This document shows, piece after piece, positions 24,473 through 31,215 of a DNA stretch of 64,000 bases. The DNA comes from Variovorax sp. 679 (lineage in GTDB: Bacteria > Pseudomonadota > Gammaproteobacteria > Burkholderiales > Burkholderiaceae_C). The position numbers and the translations under genes were made by a program. The DNA lies in the NCBI RefSeq assembly GCF_003952185.1, contig NZ_RXFS01000016.1, positions 1 to 64,000 on the forward strand. Direction: 5' to 3'. The stretch's first letter is position 1, and every line of letters starts with the position of its first letter. The notes below the pieces were generated by a model. It did not search any database, was not told the DNA's origin, and was given only the letters and a program-made list of their open reading frames with translations.

Positions 24473-25387
24473 CTAAAGCCGCATCTTTATCTTGTAGGCC
24501 CGAAGTTGCCGGACTCGTGCAAGGAAGCGCTCATCGATCTGTGCATTCGCTGCCGCTTTGCCGATGAGGCTATTGATTGTTTCCAGCCTTTCCGCTGGAT
24601 CCAGCATGCTCAGAGTATTGATCGTGTTCCATAGTTCAAGCTCGCGCCTCGGCTGAACAGCAATGCGGTCCCCGGCGATCAGCACTCCCGTCACAACCTT
24701 GGGCTGACTCGCCGTGTAGACACGATCACCGTGGTATTTGAACCCATGGCGGTGAACTATTTGCTTTGCCGCCCAGAGGAAGCGAGGAGTTGCGTTCACG
24801 CCTGACCAAGTCAGATCGTCGACGTAATAGCTGTCCCTGACTTCGTGTCTGATCGAGTGCCGGTGTAACTCATCAAACATGGGCTTCGCCGAGAAGAAGG
24901 CCAACAATTGACTAGCGCTGCTTCCTATGGGGAGGTGACCGTTCGCAGTGCAGAGTCTTGCCAACAGGCCCGATACGTCGGGACCGCATTGAAGACCACC
25001 ATGAAAGAACCGATATACGTGAGCGGATGACACCGAGGCGTAGAACTTCTTGATGTCGAGTTTGACGAGGGGAACCGAACCAACATGAACTTGAGCGTTC
25101 GTAATGTAAGAGCGCTGCTTGCACCCCGAGTGCAAATAGTCGGGCTTCTCGATGTAGTCGAGTATCTGGAAGATGCGCCTGTGCAGCCGCGCCAATGCGG
25201 GCTTTGGAAGTTCCACTGATCTCTTTTTTCCGGCGTACACCACATCGAAACGCCGATAGTTGTCCGTTTGATTTGCCAACGCCTCTAGCTTTGGCAGACT
25301 GGAAAAAAGAACTGCGGCCAGCGTTCGTCGGCTTCGAATCTTGTAGAGCGGGCTCTCGTTGATCGGATAGCGTCTTGAAGCGGGCAA
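24473..25387 (-). CDS. retron-type reverse transcriptase
   Basis: 304-residue RNA-directed DNA polymerase that aligns from memory with retron Ec86 RT across its whole catalytic part. Retron hallmarks are present: NAxxH as NAQVH at residues 97-101, and VTG at 232-234 in region Y. Catalytic Asp111 is in LDIKKF, and Asp190/Asp191 are in YYVDDL (187-192). Two changes stand out: YVDD instead of the common YADD, and LPIGSS (152-157) where retrons usually have LPQGxP. There is no fused effector domain. It lies 37 bp after a 69-residue ORF, with hairpin-rich non-coding DNA farther upstream. GC is visibly lower than in flanking genes, consistent with acquisition by transfer. The probable role is anti-phage defence, as for studied retrons. 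Confidence 0.88.
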   Translation of the reverse strand: MPASRRYPINESPLYKIRSRRTLAAVLFSSLPKLEALANQTDNYRRFDVVYAGKKRSVELPKPALARLHRRIFQILDYIEKPDYLHSGCKQRSYITNAQVHVGSVPLVKLDIKKFYASVSSAHVYRFFHGGLQCGPDVSGLLARLCTANGHLPIGSSASQLLAFFSAKPMFDELHRHSIRHEVRDSYYVDDLTWSGVNATPRFLWAAKQIVHRHGFKYHGDRVYTASQPKVVTGVLIAGDRIAVQPRRELELWNTINTLSMLDPAERLETINSLIGKAAANAQIDERFLARVRQLRAYKIKMRL

Positions 25388-25424
25388 GTGGTCCTCACGT
25401 CAAAAGGCAGGCGCGGATCAGAAC

Positions 25425-25634
25425 TCATGCATAGTTGACTTCGACGCAGCAGGCGTCACCGAGGTCTCCATTCGCTGAATATGCGGACCAGAGGACATCC
25501 CTCAGCTTGTCCCAGATTTCCAGAAGGAGGACGATGAACCTCGCGATCCACACTACGCTCCGTGCAATCTGGCTAAACATCGGCTTTGTCGATGCCCGCT
25601 GGCGACTTGGGCGCCTACGCTTCTTCTTAGTCAT
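25425..25634 (-). CDS. small basic protein with one hydrophobic helix, retron-associated
   Basis: 69-residue ORF directly upstream of the retron RT, same strand. AAGGAG lies seven bases before the ATG. Residues 2-18 are strongly basic (Lys/Arg rich); residues 26-41 form a hydrophobic segment (SVVWIARFIVLLLEIW, interrupted by Arg32 and Glu39), followed by charged residues and a short acidic tail with two Cys. This looks like a single-span or amphipathic membrane peptide. Several retrons pair the RT and its DNA with a membrane effector, so this may be the toxic partner; that is inference. I do not recognise the family. An antisense ORF covers the same bases but lacks a ribosome site. Confidence 0.55.
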   Translation of the reverse strand: MTKKKRRRPSRQRASTKPMFSQIARSVVWIARFIVLLLEIWDKLRDVLWSAYSANGDLGDACCVEVNYA

Positions 25635-26040
25635 GTCATGACTCCTTCTTCAACCCGGCCTCGCGACGTGCGAGGCCTCTCGTCCGAGTTGGAGAAAGTG
25701 GGAGAGCGCCAGCAGTTTTACCTCTGGACCACTAGTTTCGGCTTCAAACTCGCCTGAAGCCGAAGCTGCCAAGACAAGCAGTCATCGCGACGACTTCGTC
25801 ACTAGAAATAAAGGTCTTCGCAAAGACTCCGTGCCCCGGCAGATGCCAGAAATCTTTCGATTTCCACGGGCCCCGTCACCGTGGCCCCGCTCTTGACGAG
25901 TGCACCCTTTAGCCCAAGCGAGAGGAAATCTACATCTGTCTGTTAGCTCATACAAGAGGGCTTTCCTCTGTTGCTTGCGACTCCTGCCGTTCTCCAAAGA
26001 CCCACCTTTTCTCAAGGGTTCAGTGCCCGTCTGACTACGC
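25635..26040 (-). ncRNA. candidate retron msr-msd RNA region
   Basis: About 400 bp without a credible gene, upstream of the small ORF and RT on the same strand, where retron msr-msd RNA is expected. Perfect inverted repeats are: 25657-25664 with 25670-25677 (8 bp); 25737-25746 with 25755-25764 (10 bp, 8-base loop); 25849-25854 with 25859-25864 (6 bp); 25864-25869 with 25879-25884 (6 bp); 25921-25928 with 25962-25969 (8 bp). TTGGAGAA at 25997-25990 and TTCTCCAA at 25696-25689 (minus-strand reading) could pair over 300 bases as the a1/a2 stem. Ends, priming guanosine and msd template are not resolved. Confidence 0.4.
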
Positions 26041-26043
26041 CTT

Positions 26044-26071
26044 CATAATTATGCAACTCATAATGTTGCAT
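26044..26071. promoter_or_regulatory. Rrf2 operator overlapping the start codon
   Basis: ATGCAAC (26051-26057) and GTTGCAT (26065-26071) are perfect inverted arms with a 7-base AT-rich spacer. The 10-bp palindrome CATAATTATG (26044-26053) adjoins it. The right arm covers the ATG at 26070. Autorepression by the Rrf2 protein is likely. The same bases may hold the promoter of the retron unit reading left (CATAAT-like box), giving a shared control point. Confidence 0.55.
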
Positions 26072-26531
26072 GAAACGAGACAGCAAGCTTTCAGCCGTCC
26101 TGCACGTGCTGCTGCACATGGCCGAGATGAAGACGCCCGTCACTTCCGAGTCGCTCGCGATCGCGATGCAGACCAATCCGGTCGTGGTGCGCCGTCTCAT
26201 GGCGGGCCTGCGGCAGTCGGGCTTCGTGAGCTCGGCCAAGGGCCACGGCGGCGGCTGGGTGCTGTCTTGCACCTTGTCGGCGGTGACGCTGGGCGACATC
26301 CACAACGCCGTCGGCGCGCCCGCGCTGCTGGCGATGGGCAACCGCACCGAGAGCCCCGGCTGCATCGTCGAGCAGGCCGTGAACGCGGCGCTCGACGGCG
26401 TGTGCGACGAGGCCGAGGCGCTGCTGCTGCGGCGCTTCAACAGCATCACGCTGGCGGATCTTTCCAGGGACTTCCATCGCCGCATGACTGGCGGCGGCTT
26501 CACATTGAAGGACATCGAACATGCGTCATGA
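26070..26531 (+). CDS. Rrf2 family transcriptional regulator
   Basis: 153-residue winged-helix regulator. The Rrf2 domain includes TSESLAIAMQTNPVVVRRLMAGLRQSGFV and the wing motif GHGGGW at residues 58-63. Cys67, Cys98 and Cys114 are not in the spacing of iron-sulfur Rrf2 members such as IscR or NsrR, so it may instead sense by thiol chemistry (inference), as in the YwnA/CymR-like group. It overlaps the flavoprotein gene by 11 bases, forming an operon. The start lies inside the operator repeat; no Shine-Dalgarno is evident, so translation may start from a very short leader. Confidence 0.85.
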   Translation: MKRDSKLSAVLHVLLHMAEMKTPVTSESLAIAMQTNPVVVRRLMAGLRQSGFVSSAKGHGGGWVLSCTLSAVTLGDIHNAVGAPALLAMGNRTESPGCIVEQAVNAALDGVCDEAEALLLRRFNSITLADLSRDFHRRMTGGGFTLKDIEHAS

Positions 26532-27426
26532 CGCTCTGATCGTGGGCGGCAGCTTTGCCGGCCTCTCCGCTGCCATGCAGCTCGCCCGCGCACGAAGAAA
26601 GGTCTGCGTCGTCGACGCGGGCGCGCCGCGCAACCGCTTCGCCGCCGCGTCGCACGGCTTCTTCGGGCAGGACGGCGTGCCGCCCTTGAAGATGATCGCC
26701 GACGCGCGCGACAAGCTGCTCGCGTACCCCAGCGTCGAGTTCATCAAGGCCAGTGCGGTGGACGTGAGTGCTGACGGCGAAGGGGGATTCACGGTGTCCC
26801 TTGACAGCGGCGGGCAGCGCTCGGCCGGCAAGCTGCTCCTGGCCTTCGGCGTGCAGGACGGCCTGCCGGACATTCCCGGCATCGGCGAACGCTGGGGCGA
26901 GAGCGTGCTGCACTGTCCCTACTGCCATGGCTACGAGTTCAGCGGGCGTCCGCTGGGCGTGCTCTATCACCATGGCGCGCACCCGCCGGACCATGCGCTG
27001 CTGATTGCCGAATGGGGACCGACCACGGTCTTCCTGAATGGCGGCGAGGGGCCCGATGCCGAAGCGCGCGCAAGGCTGCAGGCACGCGGCGTGACCATCG
27101 AGCCGGGGCGAATCGCCGGCCTGGAAGGCGAGGGGCGGGACCTGGCCGGTGTGCGCATCGACGACGGAAGGCTGGTGCCCATCGAGGCGCTCTACGTGGC
27201 GCCGCATACGCGTCCGGCAAGCCCGCTGGCCGAAGGCCTCGGCTGCGCCTTCGACGATGGTCCGTTCGGCCGGGTGCTGCGCGTCGACGCGATGAAGATG
27301 ACGACCGTGCCCGGCGTCTACGCTGCGGGCGATCTCTCGATGATGTTCTCCAATGCCACGCTGGCGTCGGCGGACGGATTGTTCGCCGGCGTGTCCATGC
27401 ACCGGTCGATGGTGTTCGATGCCTGA
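26521..27426 (+). CDS. thioredoxin-reductase-like NAD(P)/FAD-dependent oxidoreductase
   Basis: 301-residue flavoprotein. The FAD Rossmann motif GGSFAG is at residues 9-14, the redox-active motif CPYC at 132-135 (CPYCHG) and the second FAD segment GVYAAGDLS near residue 275. The length matches thioredoxin reductase-like enzymes, but the NADPH motif (GxGxxA) of true TrxB is not conserved in the middle domain, so it may belong to the group with altered or no NADPH site. The overlap with an Rrf2 regulator suggests an oxidative or electrophile stress unit. Its partner protein is unknown. Confidence 0.85.
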   Translation: MRHDALIVGGSFAGLSAAMQLARARRKVCVVDAGAPRNRFAAASHGFFGQDGVPPLKMIADARDKLLAYPSVEFIKASAVDVSADGEGGFTVSLDSGGQRSAGKLLLAFGVQDGLPDIPGIGERWGESVLHCPYCHGYEFSGRPLGVLYHHGAHPPDHALLIAEWGPTTVFLNGGEGPDAEARARLQARGVTIEPGRIAGLEGEGRDLAGVRIDDGRLVPIEALYVAPHTRPASPLAEGLGCAFDDGPFGRVLRVDAMKMTTVPGVYAAGDLSMMFSNATLASADGLFAGVSMHRSMVFDA

Positions 27427-27470
27427 AGAAATGGACAAAGAAGAACTTTTTTCCGGGATTCGGAAAAACG

Positions 27471-27497
27471 GCCTCAGATCACCCTATAATCTGAGGC
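27471..27497. promoter_or_regulatory. tRNA-Gly promoter -10 box inside a 9-bp inverted repeat
   Basis: GCCTCAGAT (27471-27479) and ATCTGAGGC (27489-27497) are perfect arms with a 9-base spacer. A consensus TATAAT (27485-27490) overlaps the right arm, 12 bases upstream of the tRNA 5' end. No convincing -35 was found. The hairpin may also end transcription from the flavoprotein operon. Confidence 0.55.
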
Positions 27498-27501
27498 TCA
27501 C

Positions 27502-27577
27502 GCGGGAATAGCTCAGTTGGTAGAGCGCAACCTTGCCAAGGTTGAGGTCGAGAGTTCGAGACTCTTTTCCCGCTCCA
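27502..27577 (+). tRNA. tRNA-Gly (anticodon GCC)
   Basis: 76 bases. The acceptor stem GCGGGAA/TTCCCGC is perfect; the D-loop has AGCTCAGTTGG, the anticodon loop reads TTGCCAA (anticodon GCC), the T loop has the TTCGAGA segment, and CCA is encoded (27575-27577). It has a consensus TATAAT just upstream and a terminator just downstream. Confidence 0.97.
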
Positions 27578-27583
27578 TATTGC

Positions 27584-27615
27584 AAAAAAAGGCCACCTCA
27601 TCGGTGGCCTTTTTC
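27584..27615. terminator. bidirectional terminator after tRNA-Gly
   Basis: GGCCACC (27591-27597) and GGTGGCC (27603-27609) form a 7-bp stem with loop TCATC, flanked by seven A and six T residues. It serves the tRNA on the plus strand and the convergent RNA ligase gene on the minus strand. Confidence 0.85.
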
Positions 27616-27629
27616 ATTTGGGCGCCTGC

Positions 27630-28670
27630 TCAGCGGTCCGCGTGCTTCAGCAGGTAGCTGTTCGAGATCGCCTTGAACGACAGTCCGCCGTCCAGCCGCT
27701 TGAACACGACCCCCTCGCGCGAAGTGCCCGGGTTCAGCGACGGCCCTTCGGCGTACGCCAGCACCTCGGCCATCGACCCACCAAAGCGATCGAGCGCGCT
27801 CACTTCGAGCAGCGGCACGGTACGCACCGTTGCTCCCAGCACGCGCAGCGCATCGATGATCGCGTTGCGCTCGTCCATGCCGCAGTAGTCGCCACGGTCG
27901 ATGTCGAATACATCGAAGACGTGGAACTGCTGCCCGCGCAGCTTCTCCGGATTGCCCTGGATGCCCTCGCCGACGATCTCGCCCTGCAGCGCCACGCTGC
28001 GGCCCAGCGTCGAGAGCGCTTCCAGAAGTCGGTCTTCCCGCGCCACGCGCCACAGGCTGTTGCCCGGGGTTTCGCGCAGCTGCCAGTTGCGCCCGCACAC
28101 CCCCACGGCACCTGCGTTGTGAAACGCGGTCATGCTCGATCCGTCGAGCTTGACCGTGACCTCGAACGCATGTCCGTCGTTCGCAGCAAGCACCTCCGGC
28201 AGGTTCTGGATGCGCTCCTGGTCGGTCTTGGCGATGAAGAGCGGGAACGGGCCCTCCACCTCGCCCGACAGGCAGGCCGGGATCACGGGCTCCCACTTGC
28301 CGATGCCCAGCAGCTCTGCCCAATCGCGCTGGCGCAGCATCGGATCGGCCAGCGCGAGCGCGTCGATTTCCGAGAACTGCGACAGCGGCAGGATCAGCCC
28401 CTGCGAGATCTGGCCGCGCAGCTTCATCGTGCGAAGCCGCACGCCGCGTTGTTCGTTCCAGGTGATCGCAGCCTTCTCCAGGAAGGCGAAGCGCGGGTCG
28501 TCGAGCGGCAGGAAGGCGTCGATCTCGAAGAAGACGCAGCGGTCGCCAACGGCGAACTCTCCCTTCTTGATGACGACGGTCCAGCCTTCGACGACGGCGC
28601 ATTCGATGGCATCGGCCCCGGCAATGGGGCGGACGACGTCGACGGTGCGGACGGTGACAAGTTTGCGCAT
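27630..28670 (-). CDS. RNA ligase, DRB0094 (Rnl5) family
   Basis: 346-residue ATP-dependent nucleotidyltransferase predicted to seal RNA breaks. The N terminus (about residues 1-95) resembles the OB-fold domain of the Deinococcus DRB0094 ligase (AIECAVVEGWTVVIKKGEFAVGD). The adenylated Lys is Lys174 in motif I KLDGS; motif IV EGVVFK and motif V SFKAIS follow, with GEIVGEG between. The start at 28670 was preferred because upstream in-frame sequence reads into a terminator hairpin. It is a single-gene unit. Its substrate might be nicked tRNA or rRNA; the proximity of tRNA-Gly and a retron is noted, but no functional link is shown. Confidence 0.88.
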   Translation of the reverse strand: MRKLVTVRTVDVVRPIAGADAIECAVVEGWTVVIKKGEFAVGDRCVFFEIDAFLPLDDPRFAFLEKAAITWNEQRGVRLRTMKLRGQISQGLILPLSQFSEIDALALADPMLRQRDWAELLGIGKWEPVIPACLSGEVEGPFPLFIAKTDQERIQNLPEVLAANDGHAFEVTVKLDGSSMTAFHNAGAVGVCGRNWQLRETPGNSLWRVAREDRLLEALSTLGRSVALQGEIVGEGIQGNPEKLRGQQFHVFDVFDIDRGDYCGMDERNAIIDALRVLGATVRTVPLLEVSALDRFGGSMAEVLAYAEGPSLNPGTSREGVVFKRLDGGLSFKAISNSYLLKHADR

Positions 28671-28710
28671 GGTTGTTTTCTCCCTGTGGTTGATGGTGAC
28701 GCAAAAAGAA

Positions 28711-28745
28711 AAAAGGCCCGGAACCAATCGGTGTCCGGGCCTCTT
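28711..28745 (-). terminator. rho-independent terminator upstream of the RNA ligase gene
   Basis: GGCCCGG (28715-28721) pairs with CCGGGCC (28735-28741) over a 13-base loop. On the minus strand it is followed by a run of T residues, ending the fumarylacetoacetase/46-codon-ORF unit before the RNA ligase gene. Confidence 0.75.
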
Positions 28746-28775
28746 TGAAAAGAAAGAGTTCTGAAGCGGTGCGCG

Positions 28776-28916
28776 CTATGCGCCGACTCCACCCGGTGAG
28801 GCCTGGTTGCCCGTTTGTTGCTGGCCGATTGCATGGCCCGCGACGTACGCGAACGCGTGACCCGTTGTCGGGTTCGCGTTGCTGACGTTCTTGGCGATGA
28901 CCAGTGCGGTGCTCAC
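28776..28916 (-). CDS. small ORF of 46 codons, unknown function
   Basis: A 46-residue ORF starting with GTG at 28916; no ATG is available in frame. The first part (VSTALVIAKNVSNANP) is mildly hydrophobic, the rest is Gly/Gln/His/Ala-rich and ends in ASPGGVGA. It lies between fumarylacetoacetase and a strong terminator on the same strand, a position where a real small gene could be transcribed. The Shine-Dalgarno is poor. I do not recognise it; it may be a genuine small protein or chance. Confidence 0.3.
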   Translation of the reverse strand: MSTALVIAKNVSNANPTTGHAFAYVAGHAIGQQQTGNQASPGGVGA

Positions 28917-29011
28917 GGAGTGGCTTTCGGATGAATGCGGATGGTGTTGTCCGGGATCTTCGCAGCGATGCCGCGAAGGGAGCCGGACTGTAAAGAGTGT
29001 TTGCGCCGGCG

Positions 29012-30337
29012 TCAACCCCTCGCCGGCAACACGGTCCCCCGGCTCTCTCCAAACCCGATGCGCGCATGTCCCGGCTTCTCGCACCAGCCGCGCAGCAGCA
29101 CCGCGTCGCCGTCTTCCAGAAAACCGCGCTGCTCGCCGTTGGCCAGTGTCACGGGGCTTTGCGCCGCGCGCGTCAGTTCGATGATCGCGCCGGCCTCGCC
29201 TTCGCCGGGGCCTGAAATCGTGCCGCTGCCGAACAGGTCGCCGGGGTTCAGGCTGCAGCCGCCCATCGTGTGGTGCGTGACCATCTGTGCGACGCTCCAG
29301 TACTGGTGCTTGAAGCTGGTGGACGACAGGCGCGACGGCCCGGTCTTGTCCTTGCGTGCCTTCTCGCTTTCGAGCCAGACCTCCAGCCGGATGTCGAGCG
29401 CGCCGCTCTCGCGGTTCGCCGCGTGCTCCAGGTATGCGAGCGGCTGTGGCTCGCTGGTCGGGCGCGTCCATGCCTGCCGGTAGGGCGCGAGTGCCTCCAT
29501 CGTCACGATCCACGGAGAGATCGTGGTCGCGAAGTTCTTCGCGAGGAAGGGGCCGAGCGGCGCCATCTCCCAGAACTGGATATCGCGCGCCGACCAGTCG
29601 TTCAGCAGGCAGATGCCGAAGATGTGCTCCTCCGCGCGCTCGAGCGGAATGGGCTCGCCCTGCGTGTTGCCGGTGCCGATCCACACGCCGAGCTCCAGTT
29701 CGTAGTCGAGCCGCGCGCAGGCCTGATAGGTCGGTGCCTTCGCGCCCGGTGCCATCGCCTGTCCCATCGGCCGGTGAAAGCGCTGGCCGCTCACGCCGAT
29801 GGTCGACACGCGCCCGTGGTACGCGATCGGGATCCAGCGGAAGTTGGGCGTCACGTCGCCATCGGGATTCATCAGGCGGGTAATGTTCAGCGCGTGGTCG
29901 ATCGATGTGTAGAAGTCGGTGTAGTCCCCGATGCGCGCGGGCACGGTGTATTCGGCTTCGGACTGCGGCACGAGGCAGTCGCGCACGGCTTGAACGGTGG
30001 CGACGGGTGCGTCGTTCTTCAGCAAGGCGAAGAGTGCGTGGCGCAACGCTTTCCACGCCGCGTTGCCGAGCGCGAAGAAGTCGTTCAGCGCAGGCTGCGC
30101 GGCGGCCTTCGCCGCATCGAGCGCGAGGCCGTCGAGCTGCTGCAGCCTGACGAGTGCCGCGAGGTCAAGCACCTGGTCGCCGATGGCGACTCCGCCGCGA
30201 AATGCCTCGCTGCTGCCGGCGCGACGGAACACTGCATGCGGCAGGTTCTGGATCGGGAAGTCGGCGCCCGTTGCGTTGGCCGATTCGACCCAGCTGCGCG
30301 CATGGACGTCGTGCGTGTGGTTGAGTGTGATGCTCAT
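29012..30337 (-). CDS. fahA: fumarylacetoacetase
   Basis: 441-residue enzyme that hydrolyses 4-fumarylacetoacetate to fumarate and acetoacetate. The N-terminal SH3-like domain is present (about residues 15-125), then the metal-binding segments YELELGVWIG and LLNDWSARDIQFWEMAPLGPF, and the C-terminal GSGTISGPGEGEAGAIIEL. The length fits full FahA rather than short FAA-hydrolase proteins. Unusually it is not next to homogentisate dioxygenase but 13 bp downstream of a cyclase-family hydrolase and an ABC transporter. Its acetoacetate product can be activated by the acetoacetyl-CoA synthetase encoded divergently at 35.4 kb. Confidence 0.93.
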   Translation of the reverse strand: MSITLNHTHDVHARSWVESANATGADFPIQNLPHAVFRRAGSSEAFRGGVAIGDQVLDLAALVRLQQLDGLALDAAKAAAQPALNDFFALGNAAWKALRHALFALLKNDAPVATVQAVRDCLVPQSEAEYTVPARIGDYTDFYTSIDHALNITRLMNPDGDVTPNFRWIPIAYHGRVSTIGVSGQRFHRPMGQAMAPGAKAPTYQACARLDYELELGVWIGTGNTQGEPIPLERAEEHIFGICLLNDWSARDIQFWEMAPLGPFLAKNFATTISPWIVTMEALAPYRQAWTRPTSEPQPLAYLEHAANRESGALDIRLEVWLESEKARKDKTGPSRLSSTSFKHQYWSVAQMVTHHTMGGCSLNPGDLFGSGTISGPGEGEAGAIIELTRAAQSPVTLANGEQRGFLEDGDAVLLRGWCEKPGHARIGFGESRGTVLPARG

Positions 30338-30350
30338 GATGAACGGAACC

Positions 30351-31157
30351 TCACACCGATGCCATCAACGCTTCGTCGAAGATCGCGACCGCACGCGTCC
30401 AGCCGGCCGACGCGCCGCGGATCTTGTGCGGGAAGCAGCTGATGTAGAAGCCCGTGGGCGGCAGCGCTTCGAGGTTGTGCAGCTTCTCGATGTGGCAGTA
30501 GCCGATGTCGCGGCCGGCCTTGTGGCCTTCCCAGATCAGCGATGCATCGTGCGTCTCGCCGTACTTCTTCGCGGTGTGCACGAAGGGCGCGTCCCAGCTC
30601 CATGCGTCGGTGCCCGTGAGGCGCACGCCGCGCTCCAGCAGGTACATCGTCGCCTCGTAGCCCATGCCCGCGCCGGCGGAAACATAGTCGGGGTGGCCGT
30701 AGCGCGAGCCGGCGCGCGTGTTGACCACGACGATCTCCAGCGGGCTCAGCGTGTGACCTATGCGTTTGAGCTCGGCCTCGACATCGTCGGCCGTCACCAC
30801 GTAGCCGTCGGCGAAGTGGCGGAAGTCGAGCTTCACGCCCGGCTGGAAGCACCATTCGAGCGGCACGTCATGGATGGCGATGGCGGGCTTCTTCTCGCCC
30901 AGCGCCTTGTCCATGGTCGAGTGAAAGTGATAGGGCGCATCGAGGTGCGTGCCGTTGTGCGTCGACAACTGCACCAGCTCCACCGCCCAGCCCTCGCCGT
31001 CGGGCAGGTCTTCCTTCTTCAAACCGGGGAAGAAGGGCTCGATCTGCTCGTAGGTCTGCTCGTGCGTGAAGTACTGGATCTTCGGTGCGAAGGCCGGCGG
31101 GTCGGAGAGCACGTCGTTCTCCAGAAAGATCGAGAGGTCGACGAATTTGCGTGGCAT
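30351..31157 (-). CDS. cyclase family protein (kynurenine-formamidase-like metal hydrolase)
   Basis: 268-residue enzyme. The family motif HxGTHxDAPxHF is clear as HNGTHLDAPYHF near residue 70; it binds a metal. A second conserved region, HPDYVSAGAGMGYEATMYLLERGVRLTGTDAWSWD, is also present. Known members include kynurenine formamidase, isatin hydrolase and other cyclic amide or lactone hydrolases. At about 268 residues it is longer than KynB and closer to isatin hydrolase-like proteins. In an operon with an SsuABC-type transporter and fumarylacetoacetase, it may open a ring in an imported aromatic or heterocyclic compound (inference). Confidence 0.85.
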   Translation of the reverse strand: MPRKFVDLSIFLENDVLSDPPAFAPKIQYFTHEQTYEQIEPFFPGLKKEDLPDGEGWAVELVQLSTHNGTHLDAPYHFHSTMDKALGEKKPAIAIHDVPLEWCFQPGVKLDFRHFADGYVVTADDVEAELKRIGHTLSPLEIVVVNTRAGSRYGHPDYVSAGAGMGYEATMYLLERGVRLTGTDAWSWDAPFVHTAKKYGETHDASLIWEGHKAGRDIGYCHIEKLHNLEALPPTGFYISCFPHKIRGASAGWTRAVAIFDEALMASV

Positions 31158-31215
31158 GTCGGGGCTCCTTGTGGGGTGTTCGTGTTGGAAGAGAAGGAAA
31201 GAGAAAAAGAAGGAA

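Noticed and set aside
25435..25641. Plus-strand ORF of 68 codons opposite the small retron ORF
   Set aside because: It has no ribosome site, no recognisable protein features, and the opposite strand has a better start and lies in register with the RT transcription unit.
27502..27577. tRNA-Gly as integration site of a genomic island containing the retron
   Set aside because: The retron island lies 1.4 kb away on the other side of an ordinary high-GC operon, and no integrase or duplicated tRNA end was seen.
29012..30337. Canonical tyrosine-degradation hmgA-fahA cluster
   Set aside because: No homogentisate dioxygenase or maleylacetoacetate isomerase is present nearby; neighbours are a cyclase-family enzyme and an importer.
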